Shown: positions 42,876 to 52,317 of the stretch, piece after piece
Numbering within the stretch: the first letter of the stretch is position 1
How the letters are laid out: every line of letters starts with the position of its first letter
From: Meridianimarinicoccus roseus
GTDB taxonomy: Bacteria > Pseudomonadota > Alphaproteobacteria > Rhodobacterales > Rhodobacteraceae
Reading direction: 5' to 3'
Assembly: GCF_003172915.1 (NCBI RefSeq)
Contig: NZ_QGKU01000026.1
Span: 1-64,000 of the forward strand
DNA length: 64,000 bases
Translations under genes and position numbers: made by a program
Notes under the pieces: generated by a model
What the model saw: the letters and a program-made list of their open reading frames with translations, nothing else
What the model was told of the DNA's origin: nothing
The model's database searches: none

Positions 42876-43793
42876 TTATTGCGGCGCGCTGCTGAATTCG
42901 CGGGCAATGGCTGCCGCAAATCGGGCGTTGTTGAGCACGAGCGCGATGTTGGCCCTCAGCGAGCGTCCCTCGGTCAATTCGAACAGACGGTTGAGCAGAA
43001 ACGGCGTGACAGCCTTCGCCGTGATGCCCTGCGCGTCGGCCTCGGCCTGCGCCTGTGCGATGGCCGGGCCCAGCGTCTCGGCGGGGATCTCGTCCGCGGT
43101 CGGGATCGGCAGCGCGACCAATTGCCCGCCCGGCAGGCCGAGCGCTGCGCGCAGCGCACCGGCGCGCGCGATGGTGGCCGGTTCGTCCATGCGCAGCGGT
43201 GCCGGGATCGGGCCGCTGCGCGACCAGAAGGCCGGCAGCACATCCTGCCCGACCGCGATCACCGGCACACCCAACGTTTCCAGCACTTCGAAGGTCTTGG
43301 GCAGATCGAGGATCGCCTTGGCCCCGGCGCAGACCACGGTCACTGGCGTCTGTGCCAGTTCCTGCAGGTCGGCGGAGATGTCGAAACTTGTTTCTGCGCC
43401 TTTGTGCACACCGCCGATCCCGCCTGTCGCGAAGACCCGGATGTCGGCCAGATGTGCGGAAATCATCGTGGCGGAGACCGTGGTCGCGCCTGTCCCACCG
43501 GTCGCAAGGCAGGCGGCCATGTCGGCGCGCGATAGCTTGGCGACATCGCGGGCCTGCGCCAGCGCGGTCAGCGCCGCATCGTCCAGCCCGATCTGAAGAT
43601 GCCCGTCCTGCACCGCGATGGTCGCGGGGGTGGCGCCTGCATCGCGCACCGCCTGTTCGACGGTCCGGGCCATCTCCAGGTTGTCGGGCCAGGGCATACC
43701 GTGGGTGATGATGGTGCTTTCCAGCGCAACGATGGGCGCACCGGCATCGCGCGCTGCGGTGACCTCGGGGCTGAAGGCGAGGGGGGCTTTCAT
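42876..43793 (-). CDS. psuG: pseudouridine-5'-phosphate glycosidase
   Basis: 305 residues from ATG 43793. Family hallmark VALESTIITHGMPWPDNLEM, catalytic-metal motifs in VQDGHLQIGLDDAALTALA and ATGGIGGVHKGAETSFDIS, and VCAGAKAILDLPKTFE. It splits pseudouridine 5'-phosphate into uracil and ribose 5-phosphate. It starts inside the stop of the PfkB kinase gene (ATGA, 43790-43793), so kinase and glycosidase are made together, which strongly supports pseudouridine catabolism. Confidence 0.95.
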   Translation of the reverse strand: MKAPLAFSPEVTAARDAGAPIVALESTIITHGMPWPDNLEMARTVEQAVRDAGATPATIAVQDGHLQIGLDDAALTALAQARDVAKLSRADMAACLATGGTGATTVSATMISAHLADIRVFATGGIGGVHKGAETSFDISADLQELAQTPVTVVCAGAKAILDLPKTFEVLETLGVPVIAVGQDVLPAFWSRSGPIPAPLRMDEPATIARAGALRAALGLPGGQLVALPIPTADEIPAETLGPAIAQAQAEADAQGITAKAVTPFLLNRLFELTEGRSLRANIALVLNNARFAAAIAREFSSAPQ

Positions 43794-44701
43794 GTGTCGT
43801 CTCCCGCAACATAGGTGGCGGCGGCCTGCAAGGCGGCCTCCAGCGCGAAGGGTCGGCTGTGGCCCTGCGCCTCGGCCGCGATATGGGCTGCCATGAAGGT
43901 GTCGCCCGCCCCGGTGATGCGGCGCGGCTCCACCATTGGGGGTTGCCCGGTGATGAGCCCATCCGCGGCAGCGTCGGCGGCGGGCTGCGCACCATCGGTG
44001 ACCAGCACCCGCGCACTGCCGCGCTCGATCAGGAAGCGCGCGGCGTCGGGCGCGGCCAGGAATTCCACACCCGCGAGAAGTGCCGCTTCTTCGAGGTTCA
44101 GATAAAGTGTCGCATTCGCGAGGCGGAGGAGCGGCTCCAGCCGCAGCGCCTTGCCGGGCGAGGCGGGCACGATCCGAAGGTCCGCGGCGGCAAGAAAGGG
44201 CGAGGTCGCGATTTCCTTCAGCAGTGCCTCGGACAGGTTGCCGTCCAGCACGACCGGCCCATCGAAGGGAGCGTCCGCATCGCCAAGCCGCCCGTCGGTC
44301 AGCGGTGCAAGGATGTCCGCCCCGGCCTCTTCGAGGGAGCGGGCGTCGGCGATGGCGGCGATCAGGCCATTCGCACCTTCGATGGCCATGTATCGGTCGG
44401 TCGGCAGGTCGCCGCGGCGCAGCGCGAGAGAGGTGTCCACGCCAAGTCCCGTGCAGGCGGCGATCAGCTCCTCGCCTTCCGGATCGGTTCCGATGCAGGT
44501 CAGTACCGTCGGTCGCCGCCCGAACCGGACCAGCGTCTGCGCCACGTTCATCGCGACACCGCCGGGCAGGCGGGTGACGGTGCCGGGCCGGTCGTCGCCC
44601 CGGCGCATGGTGTGGGGGTGACGCCCGATCAGGTCCCACAGGACGGACCCGATGCAGGGGATAAGGCCTTCGGGGTGGCTCATGCCGCGATCTTCCCACA
44701 T
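43790..44701 (-). CDS. psuK: PfkB-family kinase, likely pseudouridine kinase
   Basis: 303 residues. PfkB features: GSVLWDLIGRH near residue 20, GGVAMNVAQTLVRFGRRPTV, and the ATP/catalytic ITGAGDTFMAAHIAAEAQG with Asp as base. Coupling to psuG through a 4-base overlap argues that the substrate is pseudouridine, phosphorylated at O5'. PfkB members act on many sugars and nucleosides, so the name rests on context. The start may be MWED or MSHPE seven codons on. Confidence 0.85.
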   Translation of the reverse strand: MWEDRGMSHPEGLIPCIGSVLWDLIGRHPHTMRRGDDRPGTVTRLPGGVAMNVAQTLVRFGRRPTVLTCIGTDPEGEELIAACTGLGVDTSLALRRGDLPTDRYMAIEGANGLIAAIADARSLEEAGADILAPLTDGRLGDADAPFDGPVVLDGNLSEALLKEIATSPFLAAADLRIVPASPGKALRLEPLLRLANATLYLNLEEAALLAGVEFLAAPDAARFLIERGSARVLVTDGAQPAADAAADGLITGQPPMVEPRRITGAGDTFMAAHIAAEAQGHSRPFALEAALQAAATYVAGDDT

Positions 44702-44792
44702 GCGGAGGCGCGGCTGGAACGGGAGGGGAAAATCGCGATCATCTTCCCTTGGTGGCGCGGACGGCGTGGTTTGACAAGCCGGTTTTGCTGTC

Positions 44793-45143
44793 TCAGTCGT
44801 CGTTGCCGCTCTCGTCGCGCAGGGGGTATCTGTCGGGTTCCGCGAAAACGTCGATCACCACGCTGCCCGCGGTGATGTGCACGCTGTGCGGCACGCCGTC
44901 TGGTATATCCCAGGTCTCGCCCGGGCGCTTGACCTGCGTGACCCCGCCAATGGTGAGTGTCACCTGACCCTGCACGAGCGTGCCCCATTGCGGCCCATGG
45001 CTGTGCGTGGGCAGTTCCACATCGCTGTGGAAGGTGAAAAACACCACCAGCGCATGGCCCGAGCGGACGGCCCGCGCGCTGACGACATGTTCGGGAAACG
45101 GAATGTCGAGTGCGGGAAGACCTTCGATGAATGGCGGCAGCAT
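44793..45143 (-). CDS. cupin-domain protein
   Basis: 116 residues from ATG 45143 (AGGAG 8 bases upstream). A single conserved barrel with cupin motif 1 in FTFHSDVELPTHSHGPQWGT (two His, then a later Glu/His) and motif 2 in GVPHSVHITAGSVVIDVF. It probably binds a metal. The enzyme or binding role is unknown. It is on the minus strand between the psu genes and rpsB, with no obvious operon partner. Confidence 0.82.
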   Translation of the reverse strand: MLPPFIEGLPALDIPFPEHVVSARAVRSGHALVVFFTFHSDVELPTHSHGPQWGTLVQGQVTLTIGGVTQVKRPGETWDIPDGVPHSVHITAGSVVIDVFAEPDRYPLRDESGNDD

Positions 45144-45229
45144 GGCGCATCTCCTGACGGAATGGCCGAACGGTATGCGGCGGCTCCCCCGCCGGTCAAG
45201 CAGTGCTGCACCGGTGGTGGGCAAGGGGC

Positions 45230-45258
45230 TTGCCTTCCGGGAAGGAACCGTCTAATGG
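45230..45258 (+). promoter_or_regulatory. promoter candidate for rpsB-tsf
   Basis: TTGCCT (45230-45235), 17-base spacer, TAATGG (45253-45258). It would give a leader of about 110 bases before rpsB, a length at which S2 autoregulation is common; the leader has a short GGGCA/TGCCC hairpin but I cannot assign it to a known motif. Confidence 0.5.
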
Positions 45259-45372
45259 CAGCCACACTTCGCAGGCGGGGTCGGGCCGATGGGGGAGACA
45301 TCCCCAAAGGTCCACCGGTTGGGCACATGCCCTGCACCCCGCCGAGGCGCAAACCGGAAAAGGAGAACGGAC

Positions 45373-46143
45373 ATGACGCCCGATTTCACCATGCGTCAGC
45401 TTCTGGAAGCTGGCGTGCACTTTGGTCACCAGACCCAACGCTGGAACCCGCGCATGGCGCCGTACATCTACGGCGACCGCAACGGGATCCACATCGTCGA
45501 CCTGACGCAGACAGCCCCGATGCTGGACGCCGCGCTTCAAGCCGTGCGCGAGACCGTCGCCAAGGGCGGACGCGTCCTGTTCGTCGGCACCAAGCGTCAG
45601 GCGCAGAAGCCGATCGCCGAGGCGGCCGAAAAATGCGCGCAGTACTACATGAACCACCGCTGGCTGGGCGGCACGCTGACCAACTGGAAGACCGTTTCCA
45701 ACTCGATCAACCGCCTCAAGGCGATCGACGAGCAGATGGAAGGCGGCGCGGCGGGCCTGACCAAGCGCGAGCGGCTGAGCATGGAACGCGAGCAGACCAA
45801 ACTGCAGGCGTCTCTTGGCGGCATCCGCGAAATGGGCGGCGTGCCGGATCTGCTGTTTGTGATCGACGTCAAGAAAGAGGATCTGGCGATCCTCGAGGCC
45901 AAGAAGCTGGGCATCCCGGTAGTGGCCGTGGTCGATACCAACTGCTCGCCCGACGGGGTGGACTACATCATTCCCGGCAACGATGACGCCGCGCGCGCCA
46001 TCAGCCTCTATTGCGACCTCGTGGCGCGCGCCGCGTTGGCCGGCATGACCGCACAGATGGGCGCGGCCGGCATCGACCTCGGCGAGTTCGAGGAAGGTCT
46101 GGAAGAAGAATCGCTGGCCGCCGACGCGCCCGCCGAAAGCTGA
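45373..46143 (+). CDS. rpsB: 30S ribosomal protein S2
   Basis: 256 residues from ATG 45373 (AAAGGAG region upstream). [20 protein letters not shown] is the family start; [20 protein letters not shown] and [20 protein letters not shown] follow. The acidic tail [20 protein letters not shown] is usual in this group. S2 completes the 30S platform and recruits S1. tsf follows by 123 bases, the standard operon. Confidence 0.98.
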   Translation: MTPDFTMRQLLEAGVHFGHQTQRWNPRMAPYIYGDRNGIHIVDLTQTAPMLDAALQAVRETVAKGGRVLFVGTKRQAQKPIAEAAEKCAQYYMNHRWLGGTLTNWKTVSNSINRLKAIDEQMEGGAAGLTKRERLSMEREQTKLQASLGGIREMGGVPDLLFVIDVKKEDLAILEAKKLGIPVVAVVDTNCSPDGVDYIIPGNDDAARAISLYCDLVARAALAGMTAQMGAAGIDLGEFEEGLEEESLAADAPAES

Positions 46144-46266
46144 TCCGGGCGCGGCCCCGGCGCGAACAGCCGGGGCCTGCCGCGTTTTTTGCCTCCGAGC
46201 ATTACAAATCTGTCACCGGCCGCGGCTACGCCCGGCAGGTCTATGCGAGAACCAAAGGAGCCAGCC

Positions 46267-47142
46267 ATGGCAATTACAGCAGCATTGGTCAAAGAACTGC
46301 GCGACATGACCGGCGCGGGCATGATGGACGCCAAGAAAGCCCTGACCGAGACGGGCGGCGACATGGAAGCAGCCGTGGACTGGCTGCGGACCAAGGGTCT
46401 GGCCAAAGCCGCCAAGAAATCCGGCCGCACCGCAGCGGAAGGTCTTGTCGCGGTCGCCGTGGACGGCGGCAAGGGGATCGCGGTCGAGGTCAATTCGGAA
46501 ACCGACTTCGTCGCCAAGAACGCCGAGTTCCAGACCATGGTCAAGGGCATCGCCACTGCGGCGCTCGGCGTGTCGGACATCGACGCGCTGAAGGCCGCCG
46601 ATCTTGGCGGCAAGTCGGTCGAGGCGACCATCACCGACAAGATCGCCACCATCGGCGAGAACATGTCGGTGCGCCGCATGTCGACCATCGAGGGTGAGAC
46701 CGTCGTGTCCTACGTGCACAATGCCGCCGCTGACGGCATGGGCAAGATCGGCGTTCTGGTCGCCATGACCGGCGACAACGCCGAGTTCGGTCGCCAGGTC
46801 GCGATGCATGTCGCCGCGATCAACCCCGCCTCGCTTGACGAAGGCGACATCGACCCCGAGTTGGTCGAGCGCGAGAAGTCGATCCTGACCGAGCAGGCGC
46901 GCGAAAGCGGCAAGCCGGAAGGCGTGATCGAGAAGATGATCGAAGGCCGCATGAAGAAGTTCTTCTCGGAAGTCACGCTTCTGAATCAGTCCTTCGTCGT
47001 GAACCCCGATCTGACGGTCGGCGCTGCGGCCAAGGAAGCGGGCGTTACTGTGACCGGCTTCGTGCGTCTTGCCGTCGGCGAAGGCATCGAGAAGGTCGAA
47101 GAAGACTTCGCCGCCGAAGTGGCCAAGGCCGCGCAGGGCTGA
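46267..47142 (+). CDS. tsf: translation elongation factor Ts
   Basis: 291 residues from ATG 46267 (AAAGGAG upstream; the longer open frame adds an unrelated tail). Standard start [20 protein letters not shown], then [20 protein letters not shown], with [14 protein letters not shown], the TDFV exchange motif. It releases GDP from EF-Tu. A long hairpin follows at 47229-47260. Confidence 0.98.
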   Translation: MAITAALVKELRDMTGAGMMDAKKALTETGGDMEAAVDWLRTKGLAKAAKKSGRTAAEGLVAVAVDGGKGIAVEVNSETDFVAKNAEFQTMVKGIATAALGVSDIDALKAADLGGKSVEATITDKIATIGENMSVRRMSTIEGETVVSYVHNAAADGMGKIGVLVAMTGDNAEFGRQVAMHVAAINPASLDEGDIDPELVEREKSILTEQARESGKPEGVIEKMIEGRMKKFFSEVTLLNQSFVVNPDLTVGAAAKEAGVTVTGFVRLAVGEGIEKVEEDFAAEVAKAAQG

Positions 47143-47499
47143 TTGCGGGTCCGCCCGCGCTCAGGTGCCCTGCGCGCCGGAGCGCGGCGGCCTTTCGGCC
47201 CGGACCCGGTGTGAACGACAAGAAAATAGGGGCGGTGCGGAGGGATGTCCGCACCGCCCCTTGCGTTCGCGGGTCGCGCGCTTGTGGGGAAGATGCGACC
47301 GCGAAGGCTGTCATGGCGGATCGGGTCAAATATCCCGTGCCATGCGGTCCGGTTTCCCGGTACGCCGGAGCCCGGCCGAAATTGCGGCGCGGGTTGGTCC
47401 GGCGGTCCCCCGGCCTTGCGGCCGCCAGCATGGGAACACCCCTTTCATGTCCTGTTAACGATATGGACGATAGTCGGGAAAACCTGACCAAAGTCAGCG
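47143..47499. other. region between convergent tsf and luxR
   Basis: 357 bases. It holds the bidirectional hairpin at 47229-47260 and otherwise no open frame or RNA gene that I can support. The right half is ordinary G+C-rich sequence. Confidence 0.5.
47229..47260. terminator. long hairpin terminator between tsf and luxR
   Basis: A perfect 13-bp stem (47229-47241 with 47248-47260), loop GGGATG. On the minus strand it is followed by TATTTT, on the plus strand by TTGCG. It may serve both converging transcripts. Confidence 0.7.
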
Positions 47500-48249
47500 T
47501 CACGGCTCCAGTGTGAAGATCTGGTTCTGGAGCGATGCCTTCATTACCGCCTGCGCCGTCGTTTCGACGTCGAGCGCGTCGCGCGCCAAACGCAGGTGCT
47601 TTTCCACCGTCGCAGCGGTCAGGCCCATGATATCGGCGATATCCTGCGTGGTTTTCCCGTCGCCGACCCATTCCAGCACCTCGCGCTGGCGCTTGGTGAG
47701 CGCACGTCGCGACCCGGTATGCGGCAGCGACATCAGCTTCAGATGTGCGACGTTGCTCAGGGCCTGGATCTCGCGGCCATGCGCCTGCCAGATCGCATCG
47801 ACGTCCGCCTGGCTCAGCCCGGCGCGCGCCGTGAGGGCCATCGCACCGCGCGACCTGTGCGAGGAATGCGGGAAACTGATCGTGTAGCCCGCCACGACCC
47901 CCATCGACTTGTTGAATTCCAGCACGCGCTTTTCGGCTGCGGTGAAGCTGTCGAAGTTCTCCTGAACCCAGCGCCAGCCGCAGGCGCCGACGTTCTCGGC
48001 CGACCATCCGACCATCGGGGCGTGGAAATACATCGCCTCGCCGATGAAGCGGTCGGTATAGGCCGGTGGGTGGTTGGTCAGTACCAGCATGTCCTGTGGG
48101 TCGCCGAAGGAGTTGGCGGTCTTGTAGCGGGTCAGCCCATACATCAGCCGGTCGAAGCCGTGCTCGCCCAGTCGGTCCACAAGCACGTCCCACACGGCCT
48201 CGACATTGGGCGCGTCGCTGATCGTCTCGATATCGTCAAGAAAGCTCAT
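47500..48249 (-). CDS. LuxR-family regulator with autoinducer-binding domain
   Basis: 249 residues. The N-terminal (about 15-165) is an acyl-homoserine-lactone-type sensor: [40 protein letters not shown] and the W-rich [16 protein letters not shown]. The C-terminal HTH (about 180-240) reads [20 protein letters not shown] then [15 protein letters not shown]. No luxI lies in the window. Its ATG is inside the aroQ stop (ATGA), unusual for a regulator and implying joint translation. In the sensor, the DP pair that contacts the lactone in classical members is replaced by HAP. Confidence 0.9.
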   Translation of the reverse strand: MSFLDDIETISDAPNVEAVWDVLVDRLGEHGFDRLMYGLTRYKTANSFGDPQDMLVLTNHPPAYTDRFIGEAMYFHAPMVGWSAENVGACGWRWVQENFDSFTAAEKRVLEFNKSMGVVAGYTISFPHSSHRSRGAMALTARAGLSQADVDAIWQAHGREIQALSNVAHLKLMSLPHTGSRRALTKRQREVLEWVGDGKTTQDIADIMGLTAATVEKHLRLARDALDVETTAQAVMKASLQNQIFTLEP

Positions 48250-48689
48250 GTCAGGGTCTCCAGGTGTCCGGCCAGTGCGCGCAGCGCGAGGGCATAGCCA
48301 GCCGGGCCGAAACCGCAGATCTGCCCGACGGCGACCGGTGCGATCCAGCTCTTGTGGCGAAAGGGTTCGCGGGCGTGAATGTTCGACAGGTGCAGTTCCA
48401 CCACCGGCACTTCGGCCGAGGCGATAGCATCCATAAGCGCCACCGAGGTATGGGTATAGGCGCCTGCATTCAGCACGATCCCGTCACGGCTGCCGCGCGC
48501 GGCATGGATCGCGTCGATCAGCGCGCCTTCGTGGTTCGACTGCAGGCAGGTGACCGTCATTCCGAGATCGGCGGCTGCCGCGTGGCACAGCGCCTCGATC
48601 TCGGCCAGCGTGGTGCGGCCGTAGACTTCGGGTTGGCGCAGCCCGAGCATGTTCAGGTTTGGCCCGTTGAGAACCAGGATGTCGGTCAT
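48246..48689 (-). CDS. aroQ: 3-dehydroquinate dehydratase, type II
   Basis: 147 residues from ATG 48689. [20 protein letters not shown] contains the N-P-N-L-N-x-L-G-x-R-x-P-x-x-Y-G signature with catalytic Tyr, and [18 protein letters not shown] gives the active-site His and Arg. It dehydrates 3-dehydroquinate in the shikimate route. The gene is followed by luxR with a 4-base overlap. The M20 deacylase gene is 68 bases upstream. Confidence 0.97.
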   Translation of the reverse strand: MTDILVLNGPNLNMLGLRQPEVYGRTTLAEIEALCHAAAADLGMTVTCLQSNHEGALIDAIHAARGSRDGIVLNAGAYTHTSVALMDAIASAEVPVVELHLSNIHAREPFRHKSWIAPVAVGQICGFGPAGYALALRALAGHLETLT

Positions 48690-48757
48690 GTCGCTTCGTT
48701 CCCCTGCGGAAAGACTATGCCGACGCAATGGACCCTGTCGAGGGCCGAGACAAGGGG

Positions 48758-49918
48758 TCAGCCCGCCGCGTGCGCGCCAAGCCGGTCCAGCCACGCAAGG
48801 CAGCGGTCCAGTTGGGCGATTTCAATGAATTCGTCCGGTTTATGGGCTTGCGCAATGGCGCCGGGCCCACAGACTACCGCGGAGAGGCCCAGTGCCTGGA
48901 ACAATCCGGCTTCCGTGCCGAAGGGGACGGTGCCCACATCGGCGCGCCCGGTCAGCGCCACCATCAGGTCGCGCGCCGCGTTGGCCGCGGCAGGTTGTAG
49001 CCCGGCCACTTCGCCGATCACTTCGGTCGTGATCTCCGCGCCGCCATGCACAGCCTGCATCGCGGGCAGCAGCACCTCGCGGCAGAAGCTGTCGAGATCG
49101 TCATGCACGAAGGCGGCGTCGCCGGGCTGCACCGGGCGCATTTCCCAGTCCACCCGCGCCTTGCCGGCGATCACGTTGTGCCCGACCCCGCCGACCAACG
49201 CGCCGATATTGATCGTCGTGTGCGGCGGGTCGAAGGCGGGCGGATGCGGCGCGCGGGCCTTCAGCCTCTCACGCAGGTCCAGCAGGCGCGTTGCATAACG
49301 CGCGGCGTATTCCACCGCGTTCACGCCCCCGTCCGGGTTCGAGCCGTGCCCTTCCAGCCCCTCGAAGCGGGTGGTGTATTCGCAGCACCCCTTGTGCCCG
49401 TCGATCACCTGCATCTGGGTCGGCTCGCCGATGATCGCCATCGCGGGCCGTGCCGCGCGTTCGGCCAGCACGGCGCAAAGCGCCTGTGCACCAAGGCAGC
49501 CGACTTCCTCGTCATGGGTGAAGGCGAAATGGATCGGGCGGCGCAGTGGGCGGGCCGCGAAGTCCGGGGCCATCGTCACCGCGCAGGCGATGAACCCCTT
49601 CATGTCGCAGGTGCCGCGACCATAAAGATGCTGCCCGTCGCTGCGCATGATGAAGGGATCGCCCGTCCAGTCCTGATCCGCCACCGGCACCACGTCGCTG
49701 TGGCCCGACAGCACGATCCCGCCCGGTGCCTCGGGACCGATCGTGGCGAACAGATTGGCCTTCGCACCGGCCGCGTCGAGCAACACCTCGCAACGCGCAC
49801 CTGCGTCCTCGAGCAGATGCGCCAACGTTGCGATCATCTCCAGGTTGCTGTCGCTCGATACGGTGGGAAACGCCACCAGCCGGTCCAGCAGGTCGATGGT
49901 GTCCCGCAGGCGCGTCAT
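48758..49918 (-). CDS. M20 metallo-deacylase, ArgE-like; candidate N-acetyl-DABA deacetylase
   Basis: 386 residues from ATG 49918, which overlaps the doeA stop (ATGA). The metal ligands are clear: [32 protein letters not shown], and catalytic [14 protein letters not shown], plus a bridging [17 protein letters not shown] and the final His in [13 protein letters not shown]. By sequence it is an ArgE-type acetylornithine deacetylase. Position after doeA suggests it removes acetyl from the ectoine-derived acetyl-diaminobutyrate, where EutE/DoeB usually stands. Confidence 0.8.
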   Translation of the reverse strand: MTRLRDTIDLLDRLVAFPTVSSDSNLEMIATLAHLLEDAGARCEVLLDAAGAKANLFATIGPEAPGGIVLSGHSDVVPVADQDWTGDPFIMRSDGQHLYGRGTCDMKGFIACAVTMAPDFAARPLRRPIHFAFTHDEEVGCLGAQALCAVLAERAARPAMAIIGEPTQMQVIDGHKGCCEYTTRFEGLEGHGSNPDGGVNAVEYAARYATRLLDLRERLKARAPHPPAFDPPHTTINIGALVGGVGHNVIAGKARVDWEMRPVQPGDAAFVHDDLDSFCREVLLPAMQAVHGGAEITTEVIGEVAGLQPAAANAARDLMVALTGRADVGTVPFGTEAGLFQALGLSAVVCGPGAIAQAHKPDEFIEIAQLDRCLAWLDRLGAHAAG

Positions 49919-51096
49919 GACTTCACGAACAGTTTCCGGGGCAGGGTACAGAACGCCTCGGCCGGACCGGCCTCGCGGATCAGGATCGATTCCGTGATCT
50001 CCAGTCCCCAGTCGTGCATCCAGATGCCGGGCATGAAATGGAAGGTCATGCCGGGTTTCAGCACGCTTTCGTCCTCGCTGCGCAGCGAGATCGTGCGCTC
50101 GCCCCAGTCGGGCGGATACGACAGCCCGATCGGGTAGCCGCAGCGCGCGCCCCGGTCGATGCCCGCGCGTTCCATCGCCGCGCCCAGCGCGTTTGCGATG
50201 TCGCAGGCGCGGTTGCCGGGGCGGGCCGCTTCGATCCCGGCCTCGAGGCCCTCCAGAAGCGCCTCCTCTGCGCGGCGCAGATGATCGGGTGGTTCGCCAA
50301 GGTAAATCGTGCGCGACAGCGGCACGTGGTAACGCCGATAGCAGCCCGCCAGCTCGAAGAACGTCGCCTCGCCGGTCTGCATCACGTCGCCGTTCCATGT
50401 CAGATGCGGCGCGGCGGCATCGGTCCCCGACGGCATCAGCGGCACGATCGCCGGGTAGTCGCCCCAGTCCTCGCCGTCGCCGCGCAGGCAGACCGACTGG
50501 ATCTCGGCCGCGAGGTCGTTCTTGCGAAGCCCCGGCGCGGCGAGATCCAGCGCAGTGGTCTGGACCTTCTCGGCGATGCGGGCGGCCTTGCGCATGAAGG
50601 CCAGTTCCTCCGGCGACTTGCAGCCCCGTTCGCGGTTCACAAGCGCCGTGGCATCGACCGGAGTTGCGCCGTGCAGCGTGTCGAACAGAACAGCATGGGC
50701 CTTGGCGGAGTAGTAGTAGTTCTCCATCTCGACACCGACGCGGGCATCGCCCAGCCCCATTTCCGACAGAACGCCGGCCAGGTGCTGCATCGGATGCCGT
50801 TCGGTCGACTGGACGTAATTGTCGGGGTACGAGGTGACCTCCACCGCCGCAAGGTCCACCGTGCGCACCGCGCCGTTGGCGTCCTGTCCGCGGCCCCACC
50901 AGACCGGCTTGCCCTCCATCGGCAGGATCACCGCCTGATGGACGTAGAATGACCAGCCGTCGTAGCCGGTCAGCCAGTTCTGGTTCGACGGATCGGTCGC
51001 AATAAGCACGTCGATGCCTGCGGCGGCCATCGCGGCGCGGGTCTGTTTCAGGCGGCGGGCGTATTCGCCGGGGGTGAAGGCGGGACCGAAAGGCAT
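49915..51096 (-). CDS. doeA: ectoine hydrolase
   Basis: 393 residues of the creatinase/M24 fold: residues ~1-150 N-terminal domain (FTPGEYARRLKQTRAAMAAA, LTGYDGWSFYVHQAVILPME), then a pita-bread domain with GDYPAIVPLMPSGTDAAAPH, FFELAGCYRRYHVPLSRTIY and the end FHFMPGIWMHDWGLEITESI. The pattern NYYYSAKAHAVLF is that of DoeA/EutD. It opens the ectoine ring to N-acetyl-diaminobutyrate. Divergent from eutB; coupled to the M20 gene. Confidence 0.88.
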   Translation of the reverse strand: MPFGPAFTPGEYARRLKQTRAAMAAAGIDVLIATDPSNQNWLTGYDGWSFYVHQAVILPMEGKPVWWGRGQDANGAVRTVDLAAVEVTSYPDNYVQSTERHPMQHLAGVLSEMGLGDARVGVEMENYYYSAKAHAVLFDTLHGATPVDATALVNRERGCKSPEELAFMRKAARIAEKVQTTALDLAAPGLRKNDLAAEIQSVCLRGDGEDWGDYPAIVPLMPSGTDAAAPHLTWNGDVMQTGEATFFELAGCYRRYHVPLSRTIYLGEPPDHLRRAEEALLEGLEAGIEAARPGNRACDIANALGAAMERAGIDRGARCGYPIGLSYPPDWGERTISLRSEDESVLKPGMTFHFMPGIWMHDWGLEITESILIREAGPAEAFCTLPRKLFVKS

Positions 51097-51303
51097 GGGG
51101 CGGGAAACCTCGACAACACTGCGTTCCGCGAGCCATGCCTGACGATCCGCTGGCCGTGCGGGGATTGAGCGACCGAAGACGGCCCGAAACCGACCTTTTT
51201 GCGCGCCGTTGCGAACTTCGGTGGCGCCTTGCCCGGAAATTGGGCGCCGGTGCGATGCGAAAACGGGCTATCGCCGCAGTGTGGGCTTTCCTATGACTGG
51301 GGC

Positions 51304-52317
51304 ATGAGCGACCCGCGTCCGACCCTTGCCGACATCCTGGCCGCCCGCCGCGTGATCGCGGGCCGCGCGGACGGCACGCCGATGATCCCTTCGACGCTTG
51401 GGCCGCGGCTGGGGATCGAGCTGTGGCTGAAGCTGGAACAGATGCAGCCCATCGGCGCGTTCAAGCTGCGCGGCGCTCTGAATGCCGTGGCCGCGCTGCC
51501 CAAAGACGTGGCGGGCGTGACCTGCTGTTCCACCGGCAACCACGGCCGCGGCGTGGCGCAGGCGGCGCGCGCCCGCGGTCTGCGCGCGGTGATCTGCATG
51601 AGCGCGCTGGTTCCGCAGACGAAGATCGACGGCATCCGCGCGCTGGGGGCCGAGGTGCGCATCACCGGCCGGTCGCAGGACGACGCGCTGGCCGAGGCGC
51701 GCCGCCTTGTTGCCGAGGAAGGGCTGGCCGAAATCTCGCCCTTCGACGATCCGCGCGTGATCGCCGGGCAGGGCACCATCGGGCTCGAGATGCTCGAAGC
51801 CTGCCCGTCGCTGGCCACACTTCTGGTGCCGCTCTCGGGCGGCGGGTTGGCGGCCGGGGTCGCTCTGGCGGCGAAGGCGATCAATCCCGCCATCCGCGTG
51901 ATCGGGCTGAGCATGGACCGCGGTGCGGCGATGGCGGAAAGCCTCAAGGTTGGCCGCCCGGTGCAGGTGATCGAGTATCCCAGCCTTGCCGACAGCCTTG
52001 GCGGCGGGATCGGGATGGACAACCGGCTGACCTTTCCCATGTGCCGCGACCTTCTGGACGACGTGGTGCTGGTGACCGAGCCCGAGATCTATTCCGCCAT
52101 GCAGGCGCTGTTCCACGCCGACCGTCTGGTCGCCGAAGGGGCCTGCGTTGTCGGGCTTGCGGCGCTGCTGGCCCGGCGGCTGCCGGACCTGCGCGGGCCG
52201 GTGGGCACGATCATCACGGGGCGCAACGTGGACATGGACCAGTTCACTCGCGTCGTGACGGGGCAGGACATACGGCTTGGCGACCTTTTGGTGAAGGGGA
52301 CGGCACATGGCGCATGA
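51304..52317 (+). CDS. eutB: EutB-type PLP dehydratase of hydroxyectoine utilisation
   Basis: 337 residues from ATG 51304; the longer frame covers the divergent promoter. Threonine-dehydratase fold with PLP Lys in QPIGAFKLRGALNAVAAL, phosphate loop in PLSGGGLAAGVALA, and CCSTGNHGRGVAQAARARG. Context with doeA and eutC supports EutB, thought to convert hydroxylated diaminobutyrate. Ends in an 11-base overlap with eutC. EutA is absent from the cluster. Confidence 0.82.
   Translation: MSDPRPTLADILAARRVIAGRADGTPMIPSTLGPRLGIELWLKLEQMQPIGAFKLRGALNAVAALPKDVAGVTCCSTGNHGRGVAQAARARGLRAVICMSALVPQTKIDGIRALGAEVRITGRSQDDALAEARRLVAEEGLAEISPFDDPRVIAGQGTIGLEMLEACPSLATLLVPLSGGGLAAGVALAAKAINPAIRVIGLSMDRGAAMAESLKVGRPVQVIEYPSLADSLGGGIGMDNRLTFPMCRDLLDDVVLVTEPEIYSAMQALFHADRLVAEGACVVGLAALLARRLPDLRGPVGTIITGRNVDMDQFTRVVTGQDIRLGDLLVKGTAHGA

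Noticed and set aside
42713-42895. 60-codon plus-strand frame between DUF502 and psuG
   Set aside because: Starts inside DUF502 antisense, has no ribosome site and no recognisable sequence.
43859-44875. 338-codon frame opposite psuK
   Set aside because: PfkB motifs and ATGA coupling on the minus strand identify the real gene.
45265-45372. Possible riboswitch or S2 leader motif before rpsB
   Set aside because: A short hairpin is present but I cannot fit it to any conserved leader, so I do not claim one.
49046-50137. 363-codon frame opposite the M20 gene and doeA
   Set aside because: It crosses two real genes and has no domain or start signal.
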